64,000 nt of DNA. Source: Lineus longissimus. Its lineage: Eukaryota; Nemertea; Pilidiophora; Heteronemertea; Lineidae. Positions 11,701 to 24,084 of this stretch are shown here, piece by piece. The stretch lies in the NCBI RefSeq assembly GCF_910592395.1, contig NC_088309.1:9922501-9986500 (forward strand). The letters run 5' to 3'. A model generated the notes under the pieces. The model worked only from the letters and a program-made list of their open reading frames with translations. It did no database searches and was not told the DNA's origin. Every line of letters begins with the position of its first letter. Within the stretch, counting starts at the first letter, position 1. The position numbers were made by a program, and so were the translations under genes.

Positions 11701-14700
11701 TTAATACTTTTCAACCAGGTTCAAAAGTTAGATATAGTTCCGACAGCCTTCATGCAAAGTCTTACCTTTTCTTGCTAGCTTGTCTAAGAAGGACAGAACA
11801 CTTTGTCAATGAGGTAGGTAAAGAGCCAAGTTACTGTTGGGCTTGGCTGTTAAGAGATCCTTCCACAGTGTCACTTCAGCTCCAAATGGAACCGTGGATG
11901 ATACACTACAGGGAAGTATGCAACTCTGCCATTCATCTTCAGGCACAGATCCAAGAGGGGGCTATCTCTACCGTGGAGACCACTACCCAATTTAAAGTAA
12001 AACATCCGTCATAGCATTTTCATCAACTCGAACATAACGTGACACTCTGAACGGATCTTTAACAGCTGAACCTACAGCTATTCAAGAGCAAACAATGAAC
12101 AATTCAACCTAAAGAAAACATTTCCATTGCGATGCATATTTTTCCATGTTTTCATGGTGTTGTTCTCACAATCTGCGATATGAATGTTCACGACTAATGT
12201 ATAACACTATGGTGAAAATGCAAAGTACACGTACATGTAATTTTTATGATTACTACAACAAATGCTCTAATCATTTCAATTAATTACCGCTGTGTCAAGA
12301 TATAGTACAGGCAGGCTGAACCCAGAAGAAGATAACTGCTGTTATCAAAAGAGTACATCAGCATTTCTAGAAGACCCACTTGATAACCTAGTTCACAATG
12401 GGGGAACCAAATTCAATAAGGGCTACACGCAGCTGTCTCTTTGACTCACATCTGTTCCTTTTCCACCTGTTCAGCCTCGGGAAGAAGATTTGCCATTCTG
12501 ACGACGGATGCTCCATTCTGGTAAGTATAGCACCAACTCTGCAACAAGATATAAATTGAACAATATTGCTCCAATATTAATACAAAAACGAGGCCAGCCA
12601 GAAGAACAAAAATTATGAAATTAAAGGCTTGGTCAGCCCTTTCAAAATTTGAAATTTAAACCTGAGTTGGAGATTTCCAAAAGCATGATGAATACAGAAT
12701 ATAAATTCTATTAACAGTGCTGTTGCGAACACTTATAGGAACAGTCTACATGCCAAGTTTCATCCCACTGGCGTGTCCACTCCACTGCACCATTATTTCT
12801 AATTTCTAAGAGAGTGGAGCAAAAGGAAGTACATTCAGAAGAACACTTACAGGGACTCGACTGTCCACAAATAATATGCACACTTGCACGAGATCTGCAT
12901 TGCTTGTATACTTTGGCACAACAAACGTTTCTGGTAAGGTATTACTCAAACGGAAGCCCTGGTTCATCCAAGCAGCCCGCCAATGTTTTCCCGCATTACA
13001 TCGTGACAGCTCTGCCTCCCAGTCGGCTATCGTTCGGAAAGTTGGCACGGTTGATTGTGAGACCTGGTCTGAAATTTGAGTCGAATAAAGACACTTGAAC
13101 CAGAATATTTCACCAGTCACCCCTGGTTTAATACAGAGTGATACTGCTATCATTTTCAATCTTATCCATCGACATTTCAATTTGACAAACAAATGCAGGG
13201 TGACCCAAACCTTTTCAGTCACTGTTCTTGTGAAGTAAAGTTCTTACCAGGATCACTCCGACGCTTTGGACTAGCAATTGGGTTCACCCGTCGCGTTTTC
13301 ACTGCCTTGTTGTATCCAAAGAGATAGAGTAGGTCAAGTCTGGCTGGATATGCATGGCAGAGTATTGCATTCACAAACTGAAACAAGGGCAAGAGAAGAC
13401 AAATAAGAAGCTCAAGTACACATATAAGTACATGTTCTTCCTAAAATATTTCCATGACCTTCTAACATTTCTAACATCACCCATCAACGGAGATGTCACA
13501 GGAGTGCATCAGTTAAGATTGATGATGAAATCAACATCAGCAGCTGGTGCTTCTAAGGCTGCGCGTTGATTCCCAGCAGGACCGCTTCCTGTGTCATAAC
13601 AAGGGTGACCCGGCCAACAAAGGGTTTCTTTCGACATATCAAACCGAAAATACTTACCACTTTTCCCTCCTCTTTGCTTGCAAGTTTGAAACCAAATGAG
13701 TGAACGCGGAAGTCTTTACAGTGAATCTCCAAGTGCTTAGCCCTCTTCACAATACTCGAAGCTGGTAGCAGTTTCTTCCTTTTTCCTTTCGACACTGAAG
13801 CAAGATAAAGAAGTTTTTAAGGGAATGTTAATTCAACTTCACCTTTTCAAGAGACATCAAGTTCAGTGAAGAACATTTGATAGGTGTTCTAAACACGTTT
13901 TAAAAACGCCGACTATATTGAAAAGCCTTTGGAATACAAACCTTCATAGACGGCATCAATGGACATCAAAGGAATATCATGTTCACCAATGAGCCGATTC
14001 CTTTGTTTCCCGTCGTCCATCGCAAACAAGGATGCGTCCGCTGTCACATAGCTCAGCCGGAAGTTTGTGCAGAATAACGATCCCACGATCCCTTGCTTCT
14101 GATCAGTGAATGAACTGAACTTCAGGACAGACGTCGTCTTGGCGATGACTACCTCACCTGCAAATGCAAGATTGCATAACAAATCATTCTGATGTTTTTA
14201 TGGCCCTCTTGTTCTATCTAAAGTCTATGTCTTCTACCTATGATATTTAGGCCTAAATAGCGCGTTTTACTGCAGTATCTAGTCTAGTGCCCACATGTAT
14301 TTTTAACCTAGTGATCCAGTGATCGTGTGTAGGTCCCATACTCAGCAGTGTGGGCACTACTCAAGCATTTGCCTGCTCAGAAACATACACTTGCATACCT
14401 AGAACAGGCCCATGCCAAAAGCCTGGTCCACAGAATTCATGCTAGTTCTGGTAACAACACGACTCATTCATCTCTGGACATGTATTTTTTCCACTAATGA
14501 TATACAATGTTCCCAATGATACATAGCAATGCCAATAACACTGGAGACAACATCAGCACGTGGTGTATCATTTCGAGTCCCGATGTGGTACTCAAAGAAA
14601 GGTATGTTCACCTTTAAAATCAATTTTGATCGGAATAATTTTAAACACCAAAGCATTTGGTGCTCTGGTGATCAACAGGTGGTTCTCATTTAATATGAAT

Positions 14701-17700
14701 GTAATGTTAACACATCTTGCATTCTTAATGAGCATTTGCTTGGGAAATCAATGACTAATGAAACTATTACAGCAACGCAAGGTACATAATTTTCAACAAA
14801 CTCATTGTTTGATACAGGTATGCATTGTTCTTTACCATGTTAAAATTGAAAAACATATGATCACATATTGCAATACTGAAGTTAGAATTGTTTGTTGCAA
14901 CCTTTCCTGGACTTCTAATTCAAAGAGACAATCTCCACTGCTCGCCCAACCAACTCAACACCAACACACGCACAACATCTACTTCATGCCAATGAAAGTT
15001 AGAGGGACTACAGCATCAATATTATCTATCTACTCTTACCGGGAAGAAGGTCTGGCTCCAGTTTCGTCTCATAGGCAGGCGGAACGCTGATTTCCTGTAA
15101 TTACACAATCAGAGTTAGAAAGGATAGGGAAGCAGAAGATCTCCAAAAAGGCCAAACTTGTCATTCATCTACCCCATCACTGAAAATCATGCAAAATACT
15201 TCACAAAATTGACCTTTATTATCATTTGCAAAGAGGAAGTTACTATTTGAGTTACAAAACAAATTTTGATTTATCATGATATTGGAAGAGGAGCATGCCA
15301 GCTACGGTGATTGTCAAGACTACAGAGTCCAAGATAACATCTTGGCATGCAGGCTGCCCCAAACCTGAAAGAACAATTCAGTTTCCAATCTCCCTTTGAA
15401 CATGGGTCAAGCTCGTGTCACCCAGCTCTCAGTGTAGAGCTGGTCCCACAAGGAGCAAGTATAGTCCCACCCTTACAAATGGGCAAGAGCTTGGACAGTA
15501 ACACCCGAACCTTATTTTTCTCTGTATTTTTTCAGCACTCTGCCATTGTTTGGTGACAGATCAAAGAACGAGTTTATGAGGCAACTACAAAATGGCTGAA
15601 AGGTACAACTAAAGTTCTATTTTAGAAGAATTTGAAATAAAATTGTGAAAGAAGTAAAAATTTTTAAGACTAAAATTGCTCTAGCAGAATATCTTGTAAG
15701 TTGTTATCACGCAGCATGGTATACAGTTTCCAGTTATTCCTATAAAGCAAAGTGTGAGAGAAGCAGCTACATGCAGTCTGACAAGGGTTTCTCTTCATGA
15801 GATGGGGCCAAGATTATCCACAAGCACCAAACGAATGAGGCGGACTGCCTGGGAATTTCTGTTACAACAGTATACAGGTTCAAGACAATTTGTGTCACAG
15901 CATATCCAGGGAGGGGTGGATCATCCTTTCCTTTCATCCAACCCTTGATATTCCGCATTGCAATTCAAGGAGCTAGGTCATGCCCAAGTACCAGTTCTAT
16001 CCTTACTCAGTAATGGAACTGTTGAAGTGCTGTGGGATATCAAATTATTACCCCGGTCTCCACAGAAATCAATCAGGGGTTTCAAGGAGCAACCAGAAGG
16101 CGCTCACTTGAACTTGACCAGTCGGGGAACCAAGCAGTGACTCGGCCGGGAGTCGAACCCACGACCTCCTGATCACGAGGCCAACTCTCTTCCACTGTGC
16201 TACCGCTGCCCCTCCTTAAAGCAAGTGTGCACAACAACACCAAACTGAGTGGAGAACATTGGTGAGTAATAAAGCAAATCCAGCTACCTCAGGAGATACA
16301 AATACAGTCAAGGCGCTAAACATTTAAGACTGGTATTAAGATGCCATAATTTCAAATGCTGTTGTTTCACACACATCGCAACATGCTGACTGCAATCCAC
16401 GTGACAGCCAACAGTGGACTGAAAACAGGTCAGCGGATGTGAAGGACACAAAACTTGACCAAAAGAGAATATGAAGTTACAGACATATTTAATTTCTTTT
16501 CAGTGTTTTTTGCCGTTGTTTAAGATAGAAAATAACGGAAATCAATCCGGCCTTGACTTTATTTGAGAGCAAGACAGTGACCAGCTATATCTTACTTTGC
16601 CATCTGGAGCGGTCAGTGAACGCGAGTCCACGTCATCCAAATTCAGATAGGATTTGAATGACTCCTTCTGCAAACGAATAACAAGAAGATGTTTTATGTA
16701 CAAGTGCTTATTCTCAGGCAATGGGAGTGCATTCATGTAAAAGAACATCATTGGGAGACAGCTACTGGGCTTCCTACTTCTTCTTCTTCTTCTTCAGTGT
16801 CCCAATAGACTATGGGGGACATTGATTGAAATCAGGGCTTGGAATTATTGAGATGCGAGCTAAAGACAGTGTATTTACGGTAACTTAGTGAGCTGTTCTA
16901 CAGGGTGGCCCAGAATTATTTTCCCACACACAATGGACACACAATAGAATTCTATCGTACAAGGGAAAATAATTCTGGGCCACCCTGTAGAGAGTTCTGC
17001 CATAGAGACCCAGAGTTTCTCTGTCAGGCTGGTGTCCCTTGGCCAGTATTCAAACTCTTTTCATTTAAGGAGCAGGTTTGAAACACATTGAAACAGGATC
17101 GAACGCCTATACAGTTTATTGTACAGGCGAACGTTTGCCCCCCCCCCCCCCAACACACACACACGCACACCAGCTCCTGTCTTGGTGACGTGAAATCTGT
17201 ATTTGAAAGTGAACAACCCCTCCGACACAGGAGGAGTAGCTGAACCATATGCAATCAAAAATATCTATATTTGATTAAGATTGGAAATTAGGGTCAACAG
17301 GTTACAACTGTGCATGTACTGACATGAGTGGAAATACATGCAGTCAATCAACTCAGTCATGAACTACATTCACAGTAAGGGAAATAAAATGCATGGAGGA
17401 ACCTGGGACTGAGGCAAATGTCCCAATCGAATTTACATATCTAGTGTCCTTGATCCAAATGCAGACCCAGTGTTGGCAGATGGCCACAAAGGATCTCATT
17501 CATGATACTTGTCCAATATTCAATGTCTGCAGGTCAATTGCCGACAACGAAGTATCACATCTGATGTGGATCTTTTGTATCTATCCGCATTAAAATTCTG
17601 CAGAAATTATAATGAACCGAGGCACCATTTCCAAGTAATGTTGACTAATTTTTGGTACTTCCCTTTCCTTCAACACAAGACAGTAACTTCAGGAGAATAA

Positions 17701-19895
17701 GGGTAGAACCTCTCTATTAAGGACACCCTTGGGACTGACAAATGCTGTCCTTAATAGAGAGGTGTCCTGATTAGAGAGGTCAAATTGAATGGAAAGTACC
17801 AATTTGGGACCAAAACTAGTGTCCTTAATAGAGAGGTGTCCGCTAAGGGAGGTTCCACTGAACGTACAAACAACAATGAACAAAAAGTAATGAAACTGTG
17901 CTGCCAAAAATGCTCTCATTGAGTTCAACAATTGTGTAATGAACTGCTATGAATTTTGATGAAACTCAAGAATGCCAACTGTGCTGAAGTTGTTTTAGTT
18001 TCACTTCATCACACAGCAAGTTTACTAATGTACAATGTGCATCAGAAAAGTTTTCTAATGAAATATATTTCATGGAAAAACTGTTATGCTTGTGTGCTTT
18101 TAACCCTTCTATAGACATGTACAGTATACTTTTAACCCTTTTATAAATACATGCATACTTTTAACCCATCAAAACATATGATGAGAACGGTAAACTGGTC
18201 TCAGCAAGAGGACAAGCACAACATCAGAAAGAATTTGCACTGCAAAAATGTAACACGCAAGCTTACAATAAACAAAAGCAGAATGCAAGAGGAAAATAAC
18301 AAATGGATAAGAAAAGAGGAAATCAATAACTCACAAACAACATGTTGCATTCATTCTGGAAAATGATCATGAAGACGGAGGATTTCTGACACCTTTAACT
18401 TAGAACAAAGTCACAATCTCTTATCAAGCAACCAGGAGACAAGACTGGAATGAACACCACTTTTGCTATTCTTGATCAAATTCATTCAGTTGATCCAAAA
18501 GGAGAGAAATGTTCTTTGTAATACAACTGAAAAGACTTTAGAGTACATTTTGATTTCTACGAAAAATTTCTGCAATACTCTGACATGTTGACGTGTTCAC
18601 AGCTGAATGAACAGAGACCAACATAAAGTGGTTGTGCCCTACGTTCAGGGACACCGTGATGCACGCGCCAGGATCCTCTGGGTTCCCACAGTATATAGGA
18701 TAGCAACAGAACAGCCAACAGACACCTGCGCACAATACAAAACATACTAGTGCACCAAAGGAGAAGGTCGAGGATAGGGACAGGACTGCTTGGTCTGTTG
18801 CATCCCATGCACGAACTGTTCAAGCTTTTACAATGGAGGTTGGAAGAAAGATGGTGCTGAAAGAAAGGTGTAAGAATGAACCCTAATCCACCACGACCAG
18901 ACCAGCACCTATTTCTCTAACAACACCCTGTTTCCATCAGTGGAAATGATGTTCTCTTTCCAAGCCTTCCATTATTTTGAGATGGCAAGTGTGGCAGTAT
19001 GAGTACATGTACTTCCAGAAAAAGACAGTGCAGGTAACATACATCATAAAGGATGTTTATGTGCATTGAATGCCTGCCACATCTTCTTACTATTCTAAGC
19101 TACATGTATGAATAACCTGGTGCTGTCAAAAGGTACAGGAATGAATGCATGTGCAACTGAATTTTCAATCTAAGGTTTACACATTGGATGGCAAAGGAAA
19201 CCCTAAATCTATGGATAAACCAAGGGAAAACATGAGAGATATCAAGCAAAGACAGATTTTCAAAATTGTCCAAAACCATAACAGCCGACAGAGCTTACAT
19301 TTCGCTTTGCATCTTTCCTAAGAGGAGCACATAGTGCAGAATCACATTTTGCAGAATCCGAGTCGATGTAGGAGATAAATGATGATCGTCCTCGCTGAAA
19401 GTGAAAATGTACAGAATAACTAAACTCAAGTGTGTATTTCGGACAATAGGGGCCTACATATTCGGCTAACTTCTTATCACACTATTCATATTTATTAATT
19501 ATGCCCAAATAACACGAATAAGATTTTTAGGATAGCAAACACATTTCTTGCACTAAAAATAGGCCCAAACAAAAGATCAAGTGACTCAGAAAGCCACAAC
19601 AAAACTGGTCAAGGGCCTTGAAGGGCCTATTGAATCAGGAGCGAATGGCAATCATAGGCGTACTTGGCCTACTGTATACTGTGTAGGCCTACTACTGTAT
19701 ACTGTGTAGGTCTACTGTATGTGATGTACTCTATAGTCTAAGTCAGTACACAAACTATACACAAATCGGACGTCATTACAAAACTAGATAATTTCATTTT
19801 CTTACGTCGTCGACAATGTCATTTCTCCCGATGGGGCAACTAGACGATGATCCAAGATCAATATATGACTTGAATGACTTTGAAGAATGAGCCAT
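8741..19895 (-). CDS. Myotubularin-related pseudophosphatase, MTMR10/11/12 group
   Basis: I assembled 13 coding exons by matched GT/AG sites and phases: 19806-19895, 19299-19394, 16596-16667, 15040-15094, 13942-14157, 13658-13794, 13248-13377, 12851-13068, 12450-12538, 10516-10649, 10103-10252, 9760-9932 and 8741-9562. The product is 793 aa, close to the roughly 750-780 aa of vertebrate MTMR10 and MTMR12. A PH-GRAM domain starts near residue 100 (LLPGEVVIAKT...). The myotubularin core includes VPSWCY and NGASVVRMANLL, then SGFQSLVQKEWVAMGHKF and FEFSETYL. The C-terminal tail has the SSFPFSPGG motif typical of this group. The catalytic loop HCSDGWDRT is replaced by QEFDGRDYS around residues 462-470, so both the Cys and the Arg are gone. 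Family knowledge: such members act as adaptors for active myotubularins in phosphoinositide turnover on endosomes. The choice among MTMR10, 11 and 12 is unresolved. Confidence 0.93.
10031..10076 (+). repeat. Fragment of a dispersed ~170-bp repeat family
   Basis: The words GGAACTGCTATAGGGGACACC and CTGGGACTGA match the left end of the fuller copy at 17701-17861. It lies in an intron of the myotubularin-related gene. Confidence 0.5.
16138..16212 (-). mobile_element. tRNA-derived SINE head
   Basis: On the minus strand this segment reads GGGGCAGCGGTAGCACAGTGG, then GGCCTCGTGATC, then GTGGGTTCGACTCCCGGCC. It therefore has a pol III box A (TAGCACAGTGG) and box B (GGTTCGACTCC) at tRNA-like spacing. 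It lacks a clean cloverleaf and lies in a myotubularin-gene intron, so it is more likely a SINE head than a functional tRNA. The SINE body probably extends toward lower coordinates (about 15960), with an unclear end. Confidence 0.7.
16901..16987. mobile_element. 87-bp mariner-type MITE
   Basis: Perfect terminal inverted repeats (CAGGGTGGCCCAGAATTATT... and its complement) of about 25 bp are flanked by TA on both sides (16899-16900 and 16988-16989). A TA target duplication with CAGGGTGGCC ends is characteristic of Tc1/mariner-derived miniature elements. It sits in an intron of the myotubularin-related gene. Confidence 0.9.
17138..17170 (+). repeat. Poly-C plus (CA)n simple repeat
   Basis: A run of 14 C is followed by an AC-dinucleotide repeat, inside an intron. 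Confidence 0.95.
17701..17861 (+). mobile_element. ~160-170-bp MITE-like repeat with TTAATAGAGAGGTGTCC motifs
   Basis: The segment opens with AGAACCTCTCTATTAAGGACACC and closes with the inverse (AGAGAGGTGTCC...GGAGGTTCCACT). It contains three copies of the CCTTAATAGAGAGGT word in all. A colinear, more diverged copy in opposite orientation lies in a CD2BP2 intron, which defines it as a dispersed family. No coding capacity. Confidence 0.75.
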
Positions 19896-20485
19896 TTCGT
19901 TAGAAATAACGAATAGTTTGAGGTGTAAGTTCAGGAAGCAAATTACGGATCCGCCATGATTGAGACAGTTGTTGTCGTTTGATTGATTCCTCTCGAGCCG
20001 CAGATAAACGGGTCTGCAGTTTACTTCTGATTGGACTTCCGGTTTTCAGGAACAAATATTTTTGGCAACAAAACGTCGATTTCACACCATCTCGGATATA
20101 AAGTGAACTTGAAATTACGAAGATAAAACATGTCTCACTAAAGAGAAAGTTACTAACGTTTATTTGATGGAAATCGGACGTGTAAATGCTGAGAAATCGT
20201 CATTTCAGTTTTAGATTGATTAGTGCAGTGTATTCCTGTGCATTAATGTACACATTAGTGCATACTTAGATCGATAAGGAGATATCTACTACAAACGTGA
20301 TGAAGAGTCATCGGACATGCTGGCATTATTTTGAAAGTTCTCCGATTTGAATTCTAACGCTTGTGAAGTAACTGTCGAAATCAACAGAACTGAATCCACA
20401 ACTTATATATTTGAATTATAAAAAATAGTGAGCACCATCTTTCCTTGTTGAGACAAAGCCAAAGGCACAACCAGCCTTCGCCAAG
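19896..20485. promoter_or_regulatory. Probable bidirectional promoter between the myotubularin-related gene and JTB
   Basis: The two start codons diverge across only 590 bp with no other gene between them. The interval must hold both 5'UTRs and both transcription starts. I see no clear TATA box or CpG-dense island, so exact start sites are not assignable. Confidence 0.6.
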
Positions 20486-21962
20486 ATGATTGAGTTCTGT
20501 ACCAAAAAGCGGATGGCTATTGCTATTGTGATACTGGTTGTGTAAGTATCTGGGTTTTGCAATACACTGTATCCATGTTTTTGTTTATATGTTTCATGCG
20601 AAAGCTTTCTAGGAAATGGTCTTTCATCTTAACAGGTACTGTAGATTTAATGATGGATGTTAATTATGTGTTATCTGATAAACAGTCGTGCATAGATGAT
20701 CAATGCACATGATTGTGAGCATAACTTGTATTTTACCCAAGAGAGAAAATTGAACTGAAGAAGAAACAAATTGATCAGAAATAGTAATTAATACAAGCAG
20801 TTAGTATAATAGTATTAGTAGAGCGCAAGGAGTTTGATGGGCTTGAAAGTAGCAGTTTTTAAGCAAAGTTGATTGATAAATTCCTCATTTTCCCTCTCAG
20901 TGTTTCTGTCCTAGTCCTGATCCTTGAAAATGGTATATCAGCATTCAGCCATCATGATCTGAAAGACCTGACCAGTGCACCACCAAATGATAGTGCTGTC
21001 TCCTCAAAATGCTGGTTAACAGAAAAGTCTTCAGTCAAATCGGAATGTGTCAAATGTTCTGATTTTGATGTGGTAAGTCATGCAGTTGGTTTCTTTTTAT
21101 TTGGTTCATACCATACAGGGTGTAAAAATAATAATTTGTGTTATTTCATGGAGTGATTCTACATACCAATTACCATATCTAAAGTAAAATGAAAATTCTT
21201 GTAGCTTCCTTTCAATGATTTTTATGTAAATTTGTACTCATGATTGTAATGGCAGTGGTAATGCTGTCTTGTATTCTGAATTAGGAATGTTTACTTTTTC
21301 AAATGAAAGTGCTTTGGTTTCTTCCACTTGATTAAGTCTTCCACTTACTTCTATTCCAGCAAGTCAAGCATTCTTTCTGTCTAGAGACAGGCCATAAACA
21401 ACTGGTAAATTGTGAAAAAAGTGGTGACCAATATAGGAGGTAAGAATAAAATAGTTACAAATATAGTAAAAAGACTAACATAACAACAGAACATTCATGT
21501 TCATGTTCATTGTGTATTAATGTGCTTTTCTACGAATGGCAAATGTTGTATGAAAGAGACATGAAATTAAAATGAAGATGTTGTGCCTCTATCAGACTTA
21601 CACCGAGGCAAGCCAGTGATCCCAAATGTAATTGTAATGTCTCATGCTGTTGTCTTGAATCCAGAGAACCAGTAGATTGCAGAAACCTTGAGCCATGATA
21701 CACACTAATTAGATACCACAGCGACGAGTAGTTTTGAGTGAAAGCGGATAAAGTTAAAATTTTCTATCGGTCTAATTTTCGTCTCTTTTTCAGCTGTACA
21801 GTACCTCGAGATACGGCTGCAGAAGAGAAGCATTTCTGGATATTTGAAGCAACAACATTTGTTTGTGGTCTGATATCGTATGGTATTGTCATTCTACGAC
21901 AAAAGAGATTAGACAAACATTTCCTAGAGAAGATAAATAAACAAATTGCCTCGGGAGTATGA
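20486..21962 (+). CDS. JTB: JTB (jumping translocation breakpoint) homologue
   Basis: Four exons (20486-20541, 20901-21072, 21360-21439, 21794-21962) join in phase to 158 aa; human JTB is about 146 aa. The N-terminus is a hydrophobic signal or anchor segment (about residues 10-30). A Cys-rich ectodomain follows, with CWLTEKSSV, ECVKCSDF, FCLETG and NCEKSG motifs. The single transmembrane helix is at about 119-137 (the family pattern FW.FE at its start), followed by a basic cytoplasmic tail (RQKRLDKHFLEKINKQI). The Cys positions and the FWxFE...RQ(K/R)(R/Q)LD block identify the family. JTB is a small type I membrane protein linked to cytokinesis and mitochondrial function in vertebrates. The start was chosen as the ATG before the hydrophobic segment, with a GTAAGT donor directly after exon 1. 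Confidence 0.93.
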
Positions 21963-23457
21963 TGAATTGTGTTTTGAGAAGAGATTATTGTGATGGTAGA
22001 ACCATCTTTTGTGTGGGTGGCAGCATGTTTGGTCCAGATCAGAGCATGTTTTGGAGGAAACTATGTGAGAACTTTTTAGTTTCTGTTGAGGTATCTTGTG
22101 AGTTGTGGACTTGCACAAGGGTCATGAGGTGTTGTTTAGTATGAAGTTATTATGTCAGTTCAGGGTGCCCAGAGCAGATGATCACTTCACATTCCAGTCA
22201 CATAGAAAATGACATTTCACTGATGTTACTTTGGGTTTAGCGATTGGACCTTTATGTGTGCCCTCTAGTCATGAATCCAGTAGGACTGGGCATGATGACA
22301 CTATTATGATTTTCAAATTAATCTAATGAGCTGACGGACAGAAGGGAATTCTGTATGTGTTTGATTACTGTCTTGGCAGATGAGGCACCTTTGTTTGCAT
22401 GCATGTTCATGTACATATGAGCCAGTTAAGACATTTCTTTTGGCTGAATCGATTCGTTGATTTGAGATGGCTTTGTGTGTATGTAAGCTTGCCAACAATA
22501 ATGAGATTAGCAAGCAATAACTGTACTGGATTCTTGTGTTCAGAAATGTGGTAAAGGGCAAATGAAGAGCTTCAGAGTGATTAGCATAATTTTCGACTTC
22601 AGGCTCTCGTCAAAACGTTAAGGTGCAAGGCTTTTGCAGAAGATTTGTGATGTGTGGTCTAGTCTTTAGTATACATTACTTATTCTGTTATTTATGTAAA
22701 GTGCTGCACATGATTAGCATTTTATTCAAGTTTGATACATGTAACAGGTGTTGAATATGAGACGAACAATATTTCATACAGTGGGCTATGGCCGATTTAC
22801 AGAGCACTTCTATGTAATGCATAGAATACCCTTTTGTTTGACCTCACAACATTCCTGTTGCCAACTCAAAGGGTCAGATGACTTTTACTGTAAAGGCTCT
22901 ATCCATGTACTTTTAAAAGAAACTGTCATTGGTAGAATTTCCGAAACTTACATGTACCAGTACATTCATGTACTTGTACCAAAGCGATTAATTCATTGGC
23001 ACCAAAATATTCTCTCCTCTCACAGTGTTGTCACCTTCTCATGTTTCTCCGTTTGAATGAGTTGTAATGCAATGATAAATCGGCAGATGGCATGATGAGC
23101 CCAAAGAGACTATCAGGTGGATTTCAACTGACCTTCAGCTAACTCTGGAGGTGGAGTGTATGTACATGTATCAAAAGGGTATTCAGATCAGTTAGATGTA
23201 CAGTTGTTATATTAATGGGTCACCTACTTCTGTAATGTTACAACTTTTTATCCTGGATGTTTTGGTCTGTGGATCACCTGCATTCAATGAACTATATCTC
23301 ACAGTCGCATGTTTTTGAAAATGTCACTTAAAGATATTGTATTTTCAAAGAATATCTCTCCAAACATTGTACAGTATTTGTCATGTGACAAGTTGTTTTT
23401 GTTATGAAATAAATATTTGAATAAGATATAGATTGCTTTGTTTTACATCGGTATTTT
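21963..23457 (+). other. JTB 3'UTR and end of transcript
   Basis: No coding sequence is supportable. A canonical AATAAA lies about 1.45 kb past the stop. From about 23230 the UTR sequence belongs to the triplicated unit, so pieces of the JTB 3'UTR recur at about 32524-32720 and 45019-45125. Confidence 0.6.
23408..23413 (+). terminator. JTB poly(A) signal candidate
   Basis: AATAAA in the sense strand of JTB. The corresponding position in unit B has lost the hexamer (AATAAG), while unit C keeps it. Confidence 0.55.
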
Positions 23458-23957
23458 CTTTGTGCTTCCAACATCCACGAGGAATCCCCGACACAAGAAG
23501 TTGGATTATCTGTACCACATCTAGAGCTGCATCTTGGTCTAGTACTGGTAGTTCATTTTTCTCCATGATCCAAACACTGTAGATTCAATACAGGTCTCGG
23601 ACATATTCCTTGTGATCTGGGGCAAGTCATTTCAAATCTTGTGTCTTTTAGAAGAAGTGTTTCTTCAAAGAAAACCAATGTTTGTATTATGATTAAATTC
23701 CTCACAGGACCAAGACACAAGTCTACAAGCCTGTAGCCAGGGATAATCCCAGTGGACTAATAAGGCAAGGGATTCTACAGTTAAGACACTGAAGGCTCTT
23801 AAAGGTTCTCTCAGGCTTCCTAAGACGGCAGCGTTGTTACAATTTCTCTCTGGGAAATCCACTAATTTTACATGGTCACTTTTAACTGAAATGAAGTGTT
23901 AACTTCTCTCCGAATAAGCTAGAGAAAAACTAGAGATGTGCACAAACTAAAACTTCT

Positions 23958-23963
23958 TTTATT
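23958..23963 (-). terminator. Poly(A) signal, DHRS11-like copy A
   Basis: AATAAA on the minus strand, about 122 bp past the copy A stop. In units B and C the same signal (33246-33251; 51895-51900) lies about 570-595 bp past the stop. Copy A has therefore lost roughly 450 bp of 3'UTR. Confidence 0.55.
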
Positions 23964-24084
23964 AGTTTTAATTTTTAACAGCCGGCTCTCACACTATTAA
24001 AAAGTTCTCCCTGAGAATCTGCACCACAATCGAAAGCACTTGAAGGTATCCCGTATTGTCCTTAAGGGAATCAATAGAATCCAT

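Noticed and set aside
11637-12014. 125-codon plus-strand open frame
   Set aside because: It lies in a large myotubularin-gene intron on the opposite strand. The composition is nondescript and nothing is recognisable.
16138-16212. Functional tRNA gene
   Set aside because: Promoter boxes are present but the stems do not form a full cloverleaf and it sits in an intron, so it is listed as a SINE head instead.
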